Assembly (NCBI GenBank): GCA_015345905.1
Contig: JADDTR010000010.1
Location: forward strand, 62,001-126,000
Length of the DNA stretch: 64,000 nucleotides
Reading direction: 5' to 3'
Source of the DNA: Aotearoamyces nothofagi
Taxonomy: Eukaryota > Ascomycota > Leotiomycetes > Leotiales > Tympanidaceae
The notes under the pieces are model-generated. The model had not been told where the DNA came from. It ran no database searches and saw nothing but the letters and a program-made list of their open reading frames with translations. The number at the start of each line of letters is the position of its first letter. The stretch's first letter is position 1. The position numbers and the translations under genes were made by a program. Positions 1 through 9,921 of the stretch are shown here, piece by piece.

Positions 1-1095
1 GAACCATCATCATCAGATTTCAAGGTTGGCGTCTTCGGGGATGGCTACGGGCATGTCGATGGTGAGGGAGGTTTATATGTTTGACGAGACGCATTTTGCT
101 ATCGAGCAACGGGTCTCTATCGGTATGCAAGCAGCTGGGGAATAAGTCCCCTTTCAACTGTAAGTCATGTATTCTGTCTATTGTCATATACGTATAGCCA
201 CCGTCGAGTCTCACGGGCGTTAAAACTTGCCAGTACTCGTCTGGCTGGACGCAGGATCCGACGTGCCGATATTCCCTGGGCCATCCATCCCCCTAAGTCC
301 CACTTCCTCCCTATCATCCGCCACAAGCATATGATTGCACTGAAGTGCCACCTTTTCACCTCGGAGAGTGCAGATGCTACACCGCAGCAAACTCAATCCG
401 CCTCGCACCTCCATGTCGACTACGGACGCTCACTACACCCAGGGACCATGAGCCACGACGCATTTTACAATCTCACAGAGGTCTTCAATTTTGCCGCCAG
501 CTCTCATATAGAGTTCCTTAATCTCGTTGATATCAAGCTGGACAAATATACTTCGCAGCCGCAAGACCGGGAATATCAAAGCTTACCACATCTGAAATAC
601 ACCAAAGATATTCTATACCGCCATATCCAGAAGACCCAGCGCGTTCTAGAGAGCATCAGAAATGCTGGATACCCAACATGGCCCAAAGATGAAACCGGGA
701 GTCGAAAAGCCGCAGTCTCGGCCCGAAGCCTTGAGCAAGACTTCAAGCACCTCCTTGATCGCGCTGTAGCCCTGCACACCCGCACCACCGAAGCCATCAC
801 GGTCCTCATGTCCAGCATCTCCATCTCGGAGTCCCAGAAGGCCATCGACCAAGCGCAGCGCGTCGAGAAACTGACATTCCTCGCATTCATTTTCGTGCCA
901 CTTTCGTTTACGACGGGGTTTTTCGGGATGAATGTCACGCAGATTGGCGAGGGGAGGGTGAGCTTAATATGGTGGGGAGTGATGTCAGCGTTGCTGATGA
1001 CGATGGTAATTGCATTGTTCTTCTTCGACGTCGTGGAGCCTATGAGGCGGTCTTGGAAGAGGTTAATGGAGTGGTACTGTAGAAATATAACGTGA
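1..1095 (+). CDS. CorA-like Mg2+ transporter family protein (5' end outside window)
   Basis: The C-terminal part is clear. A long helical region rich in charged residues leads into two membrane segments, the first ending in the CorA signature GFFGMNV (about 913-936), the second being a hydrophobic stretch just before the stop at 1093-1095. CorA proteins are pentameric divalent-cation channels, and the Gly-Met-Asn loop after the first helix is the selectivity filter. Fungi have a large, divergent set of such proteins whose substrate is usually not known. The open frame holding the domain runs from about 181 with no convincing ATG. Upstream, another frame carries FDETHFAIEQRVSI (about 82-121), which resembles the conserved block before the helical domain. 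A phase-consistent join would be a GTATGC donor at 123 with an acceptor near 208, but this junction is uncertain. The true start lies left of the window. Confidence 0.75.
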
Positions 1096-1994
1096 TATGA
1101 GAGTAGTTTAAGCAGGAGGGATATGTTAGCCCGCCAACTTCCAGAGCAGCTAAAGGTAGCTCGTCCAGCAGGTTCGTTCGCTGGCAATGATAACGATATT
1201 GGACCGTCAGATGCAGTTGAAGAATGCAAGCAACATGGCAGGGAGCCTCAGGGTATGTCAAAGCATCGGCTTATTTCCTTGCGGCGTTTCACGAATATCT
1301 GCTAATCGCGCCCCCTGAGCAGATCCCCGACATGGCTGCTGAACCTTAAACACCAGCACGACTTGCTCGGATGATCGAATTGTAGAAGATTCCATGGCAC
1401 TTCATGGCGATATCGACGGCGTCGATGGAAGCTGTCGATATGTGGATAATGACATTGACGGCAACTATGACAGCTCAAGGCAACCTATGAAGGCTCAGGA
1501 GTGTCAAATGGCAACCGAGCCAAGCATGTTTAGAAAGGCAACACAATGATCTTGTATCTAGATCTATCATATTGAATTCCGAGGCTAGTACCAGTCGGCC
1601 AGTGGAGTCAATGTCTTAGACACTAGTGGGAACCACCTCAAGTGGTAATCCCAACAACCTGTAACTTGAAGCCTTCAAGCAAAAATCAAGCAGCGCAACT
1701 ATAAAATACCGCAGCCCACTACCTCGTGCACAATTGCAACATATATATATATTCAAATCGAATATAAAATCGAATAAATGAATCTAGGCTATATGATTTT
1801 TATACCCTTTTGTTACAGTCACTCGACATAATCATACGCTTCTGATTCCATGACCGGAGTTAAGATACTCTATGAATACTCTGCTCTGTACAGCAGAGTA
1901 CTGCAGCTCAATGGAAGGGGAGGAGGTGTAGAAGAGCGAGTGAGATTTGTGGAGAGAGGTTGTGATATAACAGCTATTGATAGTGATAGGGCTT
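1096..1994. other. Intergenic, no gene seen
   Basis: Convergent space between the CorA-like gene and the collagen-like gene. It becomes AT-rich from about 1690, with a short TA run near 1741. No open frame here shows recognisable domains or fungal splice-site structure. Confidence 0.6.
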
Positions 1995-2110
1995 CTACAG
2001 ACCTTGCACCCCCTGAACACCCTGAAAACCTTGAACACCCTGAAGGCCTTGCACCCCCTGAACGCCCTGAAAGCCTTGAACACCCTGAAACCCTTGCACG
2101 CCCTGCACGC
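1995..2110 (-). repeat. Distal collagen tandem repeats (GVQGFQ / GVQGLQ)
   Basis: Nine-base units read on the minus strand as Gly-Val-Gln, Gly-Phe-Gln and Gly-Leu-Gln follow one another with few differences. This suggests recent slippage or unequal exchange at the 3' end of the collagen-like frame. Confidence 0.6.
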
Positions 2111-2924
2111 CCTGTGCACCGCGCAGACCAAACGCCCCACGCTCTCCCTGCGGCCCCTCCGGCCCCTCCACGCCCCGCAGGCCCTCATAGCCGCGCGGGC
2201 CCTCCGCACCCGCCAGACCCGTCAGGCCCATCGGGCCTGACGGCCCTCTCATCCCTTCTTCGCCGCGCAAGCCGCGCGGCCCGTCCCGTCCATCTGCTCC
2301 CGCGCGGCCGGACGGGCCTGCTGGGCCGGGCTGGCCCTGCGCGCCTGGGGGGCCGGCGTGGCCAGCCTGGCCGTGGGCGCCTGGGAGACCGGGCTGGCCC
2401 GGCTGGCCTGATGGGCCTGGCGGGCCGGATGGGCCTGGCGGGCCGGATGGGCCTGGCGGGCCGGGGATGCCGGGGAGGCCGCGGTCTCCCTGGTAGCCTT
2501 GGTAGCCGCGCGGGCCTTGGAGGCCCTGGACGAGCGGTCGAGCGTGGTGCTTCTTCCTCTTCGTCGTCGTCGACGTCGTCCTCGTCGTCATCTTCACCGT
2601 CGTGCGTCGCCGCGCCCAGCAGCAGGCGAGCAGCAGCAGCACCCCGACGGCGATGCATCCTACGATGATGCCAATGATGGCAGCCGAGCTGACGCCGCCG
2701 CTGCTTGCTGCTACGGCCTGGCTCTTGACGGCAGCGACGGTCTGAGAGGCCGCCGCGCTGGCCTGGCCAGCTGCTGTTGTGGCCGGCGAGCCGTTCCCCA
2801 GTCCGAGAATGGTGGTGTAGGTCGTGTATGGTCTCGTGATGCTGAGGGTGACGAGATAGCCATCCCCGCTGTCCCGCTCCCGCAGAGCGGATACCGGGCC
2901 CAAGGACTGCTCGAGGGCGGGCAT
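1995..2924 (-). CDS. Membrane protein with collagen-like Gly-X-Y tail
   Basis: The frame encodes 309 residues from the ATG at 2922-2924. The order is a Thr/Ala-rich N-terminal region (about 1-80), one strong membrane helix ([20 protein letters not shown], about 83-102), a very basic segment (ARRR then KRKKHH), and an almost perfect collagen-like run of about 59 Gly-X-Y triplets to the C-terminus. The proximal triplets are Pro-rich ([10 protein letters not shown]). The distal ones are simple GVQGFQ/GLQ repeats with near-identical DNA units. Collagen-like proteins are rare but known in fungi, for example the Metarhizium surface coat protein MCL1. The same frame stays open upstream to about 3085 and would add a Cys-bearing ectodomain-like segment (CETCDGSVGWNPVTIEV), but a TGA at 2961-2963 interrupts it, so the annotated start may be only the part left after a nonsense change. 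No signal peptide is present in the annotated form. Confidence 0.7.
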   Translation of the reverse strand: MPALEQSLGPVSALRERDSGDGYLVTLSITRPYTTYTTILGLGNGSPATTAAGQASAAASQTVAAVKSQAVAASSGGVSSAAIIGIIVGCIAVGVLLLLACCWARRRTTVKMTTRTTSTTTKRKKHHARPLVQGLQGPRGYQGYQGDRGLPGIPGPPGPSGPPGPSGPPGPSGQPGQPGLPGAHGQAGHAGPPGAQGQPGPAGPSGRAGADGRDGPRGLRGEEGMRGPSGPMGLTGLAGAEGPRGYEGLRGVEGPEGPQGERGAFGLRGAQGVQGVQGFQGVQGFQGVQGVQGLQGVQGFQGVQGVQGL

Positions 2925-5007
2925 GTTCTCCTCGTCTGTCGAGAGCTCTGGTATCAGGCTTCAGACCTCAATTGTTACAGGATTCCAGCCGACAGAGCCA
3001 TCGCAGGTCTCGCAATGCTGGCGAGCCAAGCCAGGCCCAGCACAGCTCGGGAAGACGTGCTGCTTAAGAGCCCGTGAGGCTGAAGGAGAGACGTCCCGCT
3101 GCGTATCTAATCAGCAGGGAGCAGGATGCGCGCCGATAACACGTCTGTCTGGGAGATTTCTCGGGCGCTGTTGGCTGGCTGTCTGTGCCAATTGGCCGTG
3201 GTGACAGGCGGACTTGTCAGATGCGGAACATCCATGCTATGTGTTTGATGCAGGCCGCTGGAAGGGGAACGGTTTTGACTTTACGGCATCGACTGCGAGA
3301 CGAGTCTTGCAGAGTGTGTATATATATATATATATAAGTATGTGTGTGTGTGTTTTAATCTGGGTTTTAGCAGAACAGCAGAATACTGGGCGGATAAAGG
3401 AGACGATTCTATGTTTAGGGTTACCGTGTGAAAGCTCAGATTTAGTAGACAATATCTATTGATCTAGCTTCTATTTTATATCAGATCTAGATCAGGTGTT
3501 CTGTTATATCCTGTTCCACTGAACAATTGGTTATAATGTTCAAGCTTTCAACTTGTGGTCAATTCTGTCGAGCTTGCAGCAGATATCGGCTCGTCTTGTT
3601 CTGATTGACTTTTGTATTTACTTCTGTGTTTACTTCAGTATCTACTTCTGTATCTACTTCTATACTTCAATCCTACAGCATGATTCCAATGCAACCAGAG
3701 TTTAAACATCACCATCACCAGAGGGCATGACGCCTTTCCTGCAACCGAGAACTGGCAATCGTGCCGGACAGCCCTACAGCGCTCTCTGGGAACAGCAGTG
3801 GATAACCACAGCATGTATCCTCCTCAATCGTGTCTCCACCACCGCTGCGACTCGCAAGGAGCATCTTCCGTACCGCGGTCCGTCCCCCGTGCCGTTCTTC
3901 AACCCCCTCCGTGAGCGCCCATCCCCCCTTCCAGCACCAGCACCAGACCCGCGAGCCACGGCAGCTCCGGGACGCGCAGCGCAGACATCACGATTCGCTC
4001 CATCCCCGCCCGCGCCCGCGCGACGATGCCCACCTCCTATCATCGACGCAAGCGACGCGGGCGCGCAAGACAGGGCGCAGCGATGGAAACCGGTTGGGTA
4101 TGGCTTCGTGCTTGCTTGCTTGCTTGCGCGGAAGCAGGGCTGGCGGATGCAGCTGGTGTGTAGATCTGCGGCACGTCCATCATGGGTGCTGTGAAGGTCT
4201 TCAATGGCAGCTCATGTGTGGGTTTTCCGCAGCTGCCCCGCGGACGTCACGAACGACGGGGACGAGGTGTACACCAATCTCCAGCGTCCACGTCGAGGCC
4301 GGCTCGCTTGGTTCCGCTTCTGCAGCTGTGGATGCAGCTGGGCAAAAGCTGATGCTCGGGCGAACACGAGGTGGGATGGGGGAGGACGGATATTGAGGAT
4401 GCCGTGCTGGTATGGAATCCAACACAGACATGTACTTGTACAGTATATACAGATCCGCCCGGCTTTTACGACAGATCCTACATCGAGTTATTGCCACTAT
4501 TTTTATATATAATAAGGAGCAATGAAGGTTCGGCAGCCCTTCATTTCCGCCCTCTAACATTTTATATAACCCAATACCCAAGAGATAGCGCAGTACAAAG
4601 AGCCAAGAAAGGAGCGGCAATAGAACTCTCCGAGTTATTACCTATTGCGACAACAGACAGCAGCTGCAGAAGAGACTCGGGGATGCGATACCCTGCTCGT
4701 ATAGAACAACAGAGCACGTTCCATCGTGCAGAGGGATATTGATCTGTCGATGTATAGGACAAGGTACATCCCTGGGTCTGATGATGCGGCCCAAGTTGCC
4801 TTGCTGACAGGCAAACGGTAGGCAAATAGCTGACTGGCCGGCCTGTCTCGAGATGTTGGATTGGTATATCATAGGATGCTTCAATCGCGCAGAGGTGGTA
4901 GAGAAATGCTCGAATTTTCCTAGCTGCCTGCTGTAACAACCAAGGCTAAAAACTACTTAGAGGAGATAATATAGATTAGATTAATTCAAAGTAATCACGG
5001 AAATTCA
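2925..5007. other. Intergenic with low-complexity frames
   Basis: The first 160 bases hold the interrupted upstream extension of the collagen-like gene. A TA/TG microsatellite lies at about 3319-3354. Between 3730 and 4400 the DNA is GC-rich and several overlapping frames are open, one with an Arg/Ser-rich mitochondrial-presequence look, but none has an ATG plus a recognisable domain or convincing splice sites, so no gene is called. The stretch 4400-5000 is AT-rich with nothing recognisable. Confidence 0.5.
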
Positions 5008-5071
5008 GCGCTCATAGCTCAGTTAGTGTTTCTTATCTACAGAGGCACGGTCCGATCCGTGCGCCTCCGCA
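5008..5071 (+). ncRNA. Degenerate tRNA-like sequence (relic)
   Basis: An A-box-like block (TAGCTCAGTTAGT, about 5015-5027) is followed by a B-box-like block (GGTCCGATCC) inside a hairpin in which CACGG pairs with CCGTG. The intact cloverleaf is missing: the 5' end GCGCTCA has no partner near the 3' end, and the T loop is one base short. This looks like a decayed tRNA gene or a tRNA-derived fragment rather than a functional tRNA. The anticodon cannot be assigned. Confidence 0.35.
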
Positions 5072-5404
5072 ATCTCCCCACAGATGTTCGTCGCGCTATA
5101 TTCCAGAGCCGCAGAGTCAAAGTTACGGCAGTCAAGTTCTTGCCGCAGTCTCCCTAGCTGGCACCATAGATAACTTGTCGAGTCTGGACCTTCTCACGGC
5201 ATTGTCGCAAGGCAACTAAGGGGATGCATGTCGGCACGGGATGGCAGCTTGATCGGCAAAGAGACTCGGCAAAAGAGGCATTGGAGCATAAATGGTTTGC
5301 AGATATTGAATAAAGGAATGTAAAGAGCTAGACTCGTGAGCCGGGACTAGCCACAGCCCAACTGCGACATTGTCGAGCGACGTGCACATGGAGAATGAAG
5401 CCAT

Positions 5405-7775
5405 TTAACTGAGATCACCAGGTGCAGCACCAGCAAGACGACCTTCCGTAACCTCCCACAACACCTCATAGTTCTCATATTTCGAGAATTTGGACGAGTC
5501 GCGATAATGTGTTGCTTTTGATATCGCGACCGAGATCTTCAACGATGGGAGGTTCTCCTTCGGTATGGTCTCGTCGCTTGACTGTACCACAGATATCATC
5601 AGCATGCCATCTCGTATCAACAGATAAACAGCAGATCTAACGAAAACTCACATTAGAAATCCTCCAGTGCAGATTCTTCTTCAGATACTCGACAACCTCG
5701 TCCCTGTCGAGCGAGGAAAGCAGGTCTCCCTTCATCTTGATGTTCCGGCTGATACACTCGACGAGATAGTCCGTCAGGATTACCTGCCCCGTACTCAATT
5801 CGTGGTCCTGTTTCTGCCGGATGCAGTTTGCACAGCCGGAGGGGCCTGTACCGAGGCTGTCGGTGGGAGCGCTGAAGTTGTAGACGAGGCCGATCTGAGT
5901 GGGCGTGTCGGCGAAGTAGAAGGGTGGGCCGGGCGGGACGTCGCCGAGGAAGATGCGGATTAGGTATGGGTAGCCGTCGAGGGCGAATCTGGGGCGGGTT
6001 AGTGTCTCTAGCAAACTGAGGGGGAGGGGATCTACCGGTCGTAGAGGACGTTGACGACGTAGTCATTCTCGTGCCATTCATCCAGGATGTCCGCCTGCGG
6101 CTGGGCGATTGGCTTCTGCTGCACAGGCTTGCGAGCCTGTAGGCTCCTCGCCTTTTCAACAAGCGACGGTGGGAAGTTCTCCACAGCAAGATTCGCAGCA
6201 GGCAGCGTCGCCAAATGAGCCGTTGCCAACTTATCATTTTCCGGCAGCTGTAAGGTCGCCTTCCCAGTGGTACTATACATCAGCTCGATATCTGTGCGCA
6301 ACGCCTTCTGGTACTTGGCTTCGTCAAACTTGCCATTGGTTTTGTAGATGTCGAGCCACCTCTGGAGATCAGGATAAGTATAGCCAAGATCTTTGAGGTA
6401 GCGACAGCCAGCTGCATTCCAGGGGGTCTCGACAGCGTCTTTGTGGAACGGGAGGAGTGGCTCGAGTTGTGGATGGCTTGGGTCTGTAGCATCACGGCCT
6501 GTTGTGAAGGGCTCAACATACTTGGTCGGATAGAGGTCTTGCCACATGGCGAACAGGCGGTCGACGTTACTTGAGACATATTAGCGGATGACAGGACCTC
6601 ATCCAAAGCCAAACCTTACCAGTGATGCATCCTAATAGGAGTCAGTAAAATTATCATCAACCAGGATTTCAGAGCGACAAACCAGAAAATCGGATCAAAA
6701 GCCGCCACAGGAACACTGCCCATCTGCCCAGACCCGCCGGTGAAGACGTGAATGTTCCCGTGGATATACTCCAGGGAAGCGTATTCCCCCGGCGGCTGGC
6801 CCTTCCTATACCCATCGCTAGCAAAAGAATTAAACGTGGCAAAGTTCTTCTCGAGGAAGAGACGGTAGACGGCTTCTGGTAGAGTATTGCTGTATATGGC
6901 CGGCGAACCTCGGAGCTCGCCGGTGATAATGTCGTAGTTCTGTTCGTCGCCATTGACCCATGCGGAGACGAAGTCTTTATCTTTGGGGTCTGATGTTTTG
7001 GGATGCTTGCTTGTTGCTTTGGCATCTTGGAACTAGGAAGAGAAAGAAGATCAGTGATGTGCGCAGATATGGGTTGATAAATGGGCATACTGGAAGGTTT
7101 CTATATTCCGTGATTCCATGCTGGCCGAAATTCGTATCATCAGGTAGGATGAACTTCCACATGGGATTGTCGACTTCTACAACTCCAGTCTTGGTCTTCA
7201 CCTCCACTTTGGGGACGGTGATGATATATGGGATATTGGGACCGTAGGCATTGAGGTCGCCGGGTTTATGCCAGTCGGGCTTCCTCATGGCCCAGTCCCA
7301 GTATGGAAAGCGCCAGGTCTCGGCGGCGTGGATCATTTCGGCTTGGTCTTCTTCGGCAAAGGTGGTGGGGATCAGCTTGAGCATAATCTCGTAGAGTCTC
7401 TGCTCGTAGAGGAGGACGTAGGGGCGGTGCCATGGCGGGAACAGGGGCGTTCCGTGGGTGCAATACCAGCCTTCTTTTGGAACCTTGCTGTCCCATGCCT
7501 GAAGTGGCTGCCCGTGGATGCCTGGTGACAGAGACGTTAGAATGTACGTCGTATAGGGATTTTCCTTTCTGGGCTCGAATACCTGCAACTCCAAAATAGG
7601 AGAGCTGTTCTGTAGTGTCCATATTCATGAACTCGTGCAAGGCATAGATGAACAATGATCGTTGATAGAGATCGTTCTTCTCGGGCGACGCCCACCACTC
7701 GTCAATCTCTCTACGAAGGGGTACCTGCTCTCCAGGTCCAAGGCCCGCCTTGATGCCTGTGATGGGATACGTCAT
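5405..7775 (-). CDS. Tyrosinase (type-3 copper monophenol/o-diphenol oxidase)
   Basis: The model is complement(join(5405..5581, 5652..5988, 6036..6569, 6620..6631, 6683..7032, 7091..7521, 7583..7775)), 677 residues, close to the 685 of Neurospora tyrosinase, to which it aligns end to end from memory. CuA-site histidines lie in GIHG, in YCTHG (the Cys-x-His pair forms the thioether in fungal tyrosinases) and in PPWHRPY. CuB-site histidines lie in YIHGNIH and in FWMHHC..D. A C-terminal domain follows, which in this family caps the active site until it is cleaved. No signal peptide is visible, as is usual for this intracellular class. The enzyme hydroxylates monophenols and oxidises diphenols to quinones for melanin. 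Exon 4 is only 12 nt and carries part of the CuB motif. The gene is divergent from the laccase to its right. Confidence 0.92.
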
Positions 7776-9921
7776 GATTGCTGATACCAGTAGTTATCTT
7801 GGTGGTTTGATGGTTTGATGTGTTGGAGGGCCGATAATAGATTCAAGAACTGTCCATCTGCTGCCCTCTTTATATTCTCACAGCTCCCATCGACGTGGTG
7901 TATATGCTACGATAAAAATGTCAAAAAGCCACTGTGCAACCAAGCCTGTCTCAGCAACCCCTCCAAATTCACGGGCTCTAGCAGCCATGAATATTCTCTC
8001 CCCAACCTTAAGCCTGCGCCGGAATCTCAGTCCAGCTAGCCATTTTATTGGAAAGGCCATGTATGTCTTATACGTACACGTGTGAGGGGCCTCATAGGAT
8101 CGAAGGAAAGGCTGTCACAAAAGCCACGCCATGGCATGTGCTGGCCGCGAAGCCTTGTGCGGGGTCGCTGCAGTATAGATGTGAGACGAGGCTGATGGGG
8201 TTTAGAGAGAAATGATATCATAAAAATCCAGAAAAACAAGCCCACACAGGGAAGCGCCTGTGCTGTGCAAACGGGCTGCTTACGCGGGGTTTCTGGCTGG
8301 TGGAGGAGCCAGTGACTGTGGACGCGAGGGCTGGTATTGGTGAGATGAGATGGGTTGTTTGCTGGGCGGGCTTGGCTGACAGAGACATGAGGAATGGAGC
8401 CGCGATGGACATGCAGCCTGTTCTGTTTGAAGTGTCTGGGAATGCGGTGAGACGGTGAGCTGAGTGCAGACTGTGGCGGGAGGGGATCGTGGCCGGGGAT
8501 TGCCTCAGCTGTATGCTCACCGGTCGCAGGCGTCTTGAATGGCATACTTACTGACGATGTATATGTACTAGGAGTCTTGTAGAGCCCGAGCTGGACTCTC
8601 TGATATCACGATATCTTTATGCTCCAAGGTGGAAGAGAAGTCACGAAAGCTCGGAAGAAGAATTGTTTTCCAAGCGATGGATTCTCGATTTGGGTATGTT
8701 ACACAAAGCATCGTGATGGCTCAAGTGGGAAAGGTGTAACTTAAGAGGATGTGAGGTCAGCTGAGTCATCGCGGAGGAGACTTTGAGACCGAGACGCGGG
8801 ATTCGGACGGAGGCATCTTCCGTGAGGTGCGGGCTAGCATATCTGATGCGAGGGTCCGATTGAAGGTTATCTTCACCGCATCCAACTCATCCATCTCATC
8901 CATCTCATCCATCTCTCTCATTCATCATCTTGCCCGCCATTCTACAAGCATCCAGTCGAGTTATTCCGCCGGTCAGTCATTAACGAAGAACGTACTAGGC
9001 ACGCCTCATTGCACACGAGTGACACCGAGACATCGGGCCGCAGGTGGGATGTGGCAAGGAGAGACAGCGGGTTCCGGGGGAGTCGGTTCCGGGGTACACG
9101 TAAGCTCAGCTGAGACGCCATGGACATTCCCCTGCTTTGAATCTTGCATCTTCGCTATGTAATGTAGCTGCAACGGGTCGCGATGGGATGTTTGGAGGCG
9201 GTGGATGGGGATGGGGATGGGGATGGGAAGGGGTCAGGTTACGTGCATGGAGACATTCCTGGGATGTGATGGATGAGCGGGAGTTGGTGTATGGGGAAGT
9301 TGTCGATGCCGTCTGTAAGCTAGAGCTGTCGGATGGGGAAGTTGTCCATGCAGAGCTTGGCAATACACTCTATAAGCGGGAGTTCTCAATTGGAGATATT
9401 GTCGATGCCGTCGTCTACCAGCTGAAGCTGTCCAATGCAAAGGTTGCGGGATGCAGAACCGCCAGTCAGCATTCTTGACAAAAGGTATTGACACCAGCTT
9501 CGATAGGAATTGGTCGATTGATCTTGCAGAGGCTACAACAGGGCTGGCAAGCCTTTGTTATCACGGTAGCCAGGATGATGGAGAATGCCCACGCTGGGCA
9601 GTGAGAGCCGTGAGTCGGGATAATCACTAATAACAAATTATACAAGTCGTAGGGTGAGACTGGACGATGCTTGCTGACAGCTCCTTGCGTCACAGCCACT
9701 ATCCACAATCCGAACCGAAGCTGAAAGCTGACCTGCAGCCGCTTCAGATGAGATTGTTGTATTTACATGCACCCTGCGCCGCCCAGATTGTCTGATATCT
9801 ATCACCGAGTTAAGTTTAAAGGTCTCTGCTGCACGAGTCATTGTCTGGCGTACATCTGCATATCTAGTTCCTCTCTCGTCTGCTTGATTCTTTATCGTTA
9901 CATGCACTACTTCCTTCCAGT
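7776..9921. other. Divergent intergenic region between tyrosinase and laccase
   Basis: About 2.1 kb with no supported gene, holding the upstream regions of both phenol-oxidase genes. It contains simple repeats at about 8879-8920 (CATCCATCT-like) and 9199-9233 (GGGGAT-like), and a degenerate repeat at 9290-9445. Short open frames on both strands have no recognisable domain. Confidence 0.5.
8879..8920. repeat. CATC-type simple repeat
   Basis: The motif CATCCATCT/CATCTCATC repeats about four times with small changes in the intergenic DNA upstream of the tyrosinase. It has no coding association. Confidence 0.5.

Noticed and set aside
1832-2668. Several long open frames on both strands opposite the collagen-like gene
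   Set aside because: They are shadows of the GC-rich triplet repeat; the 9-bp periodicity keeps other frames open. Only the minus-strand Gly-X-Y frame has a sensible membrane helix and start.
3727-4742. Overlapping GC-rich frames with a presequence-like Arg/Ser stretch
   Set aside because: No frame has an ATG, recognised domain and splice sites together; three frames are open at once, as expected of composition.
5008-5071. A functional tRNA gene
   Set aside because: No acceptor stem can be formed and the T loop is short, so only a relic is claimed.
8045-8545. Minus-strand frame of 166 codons upstream of tyrosinase
   Set aside because: No domain, biased composition, and it lies in the promoter region of a well-supported gene.
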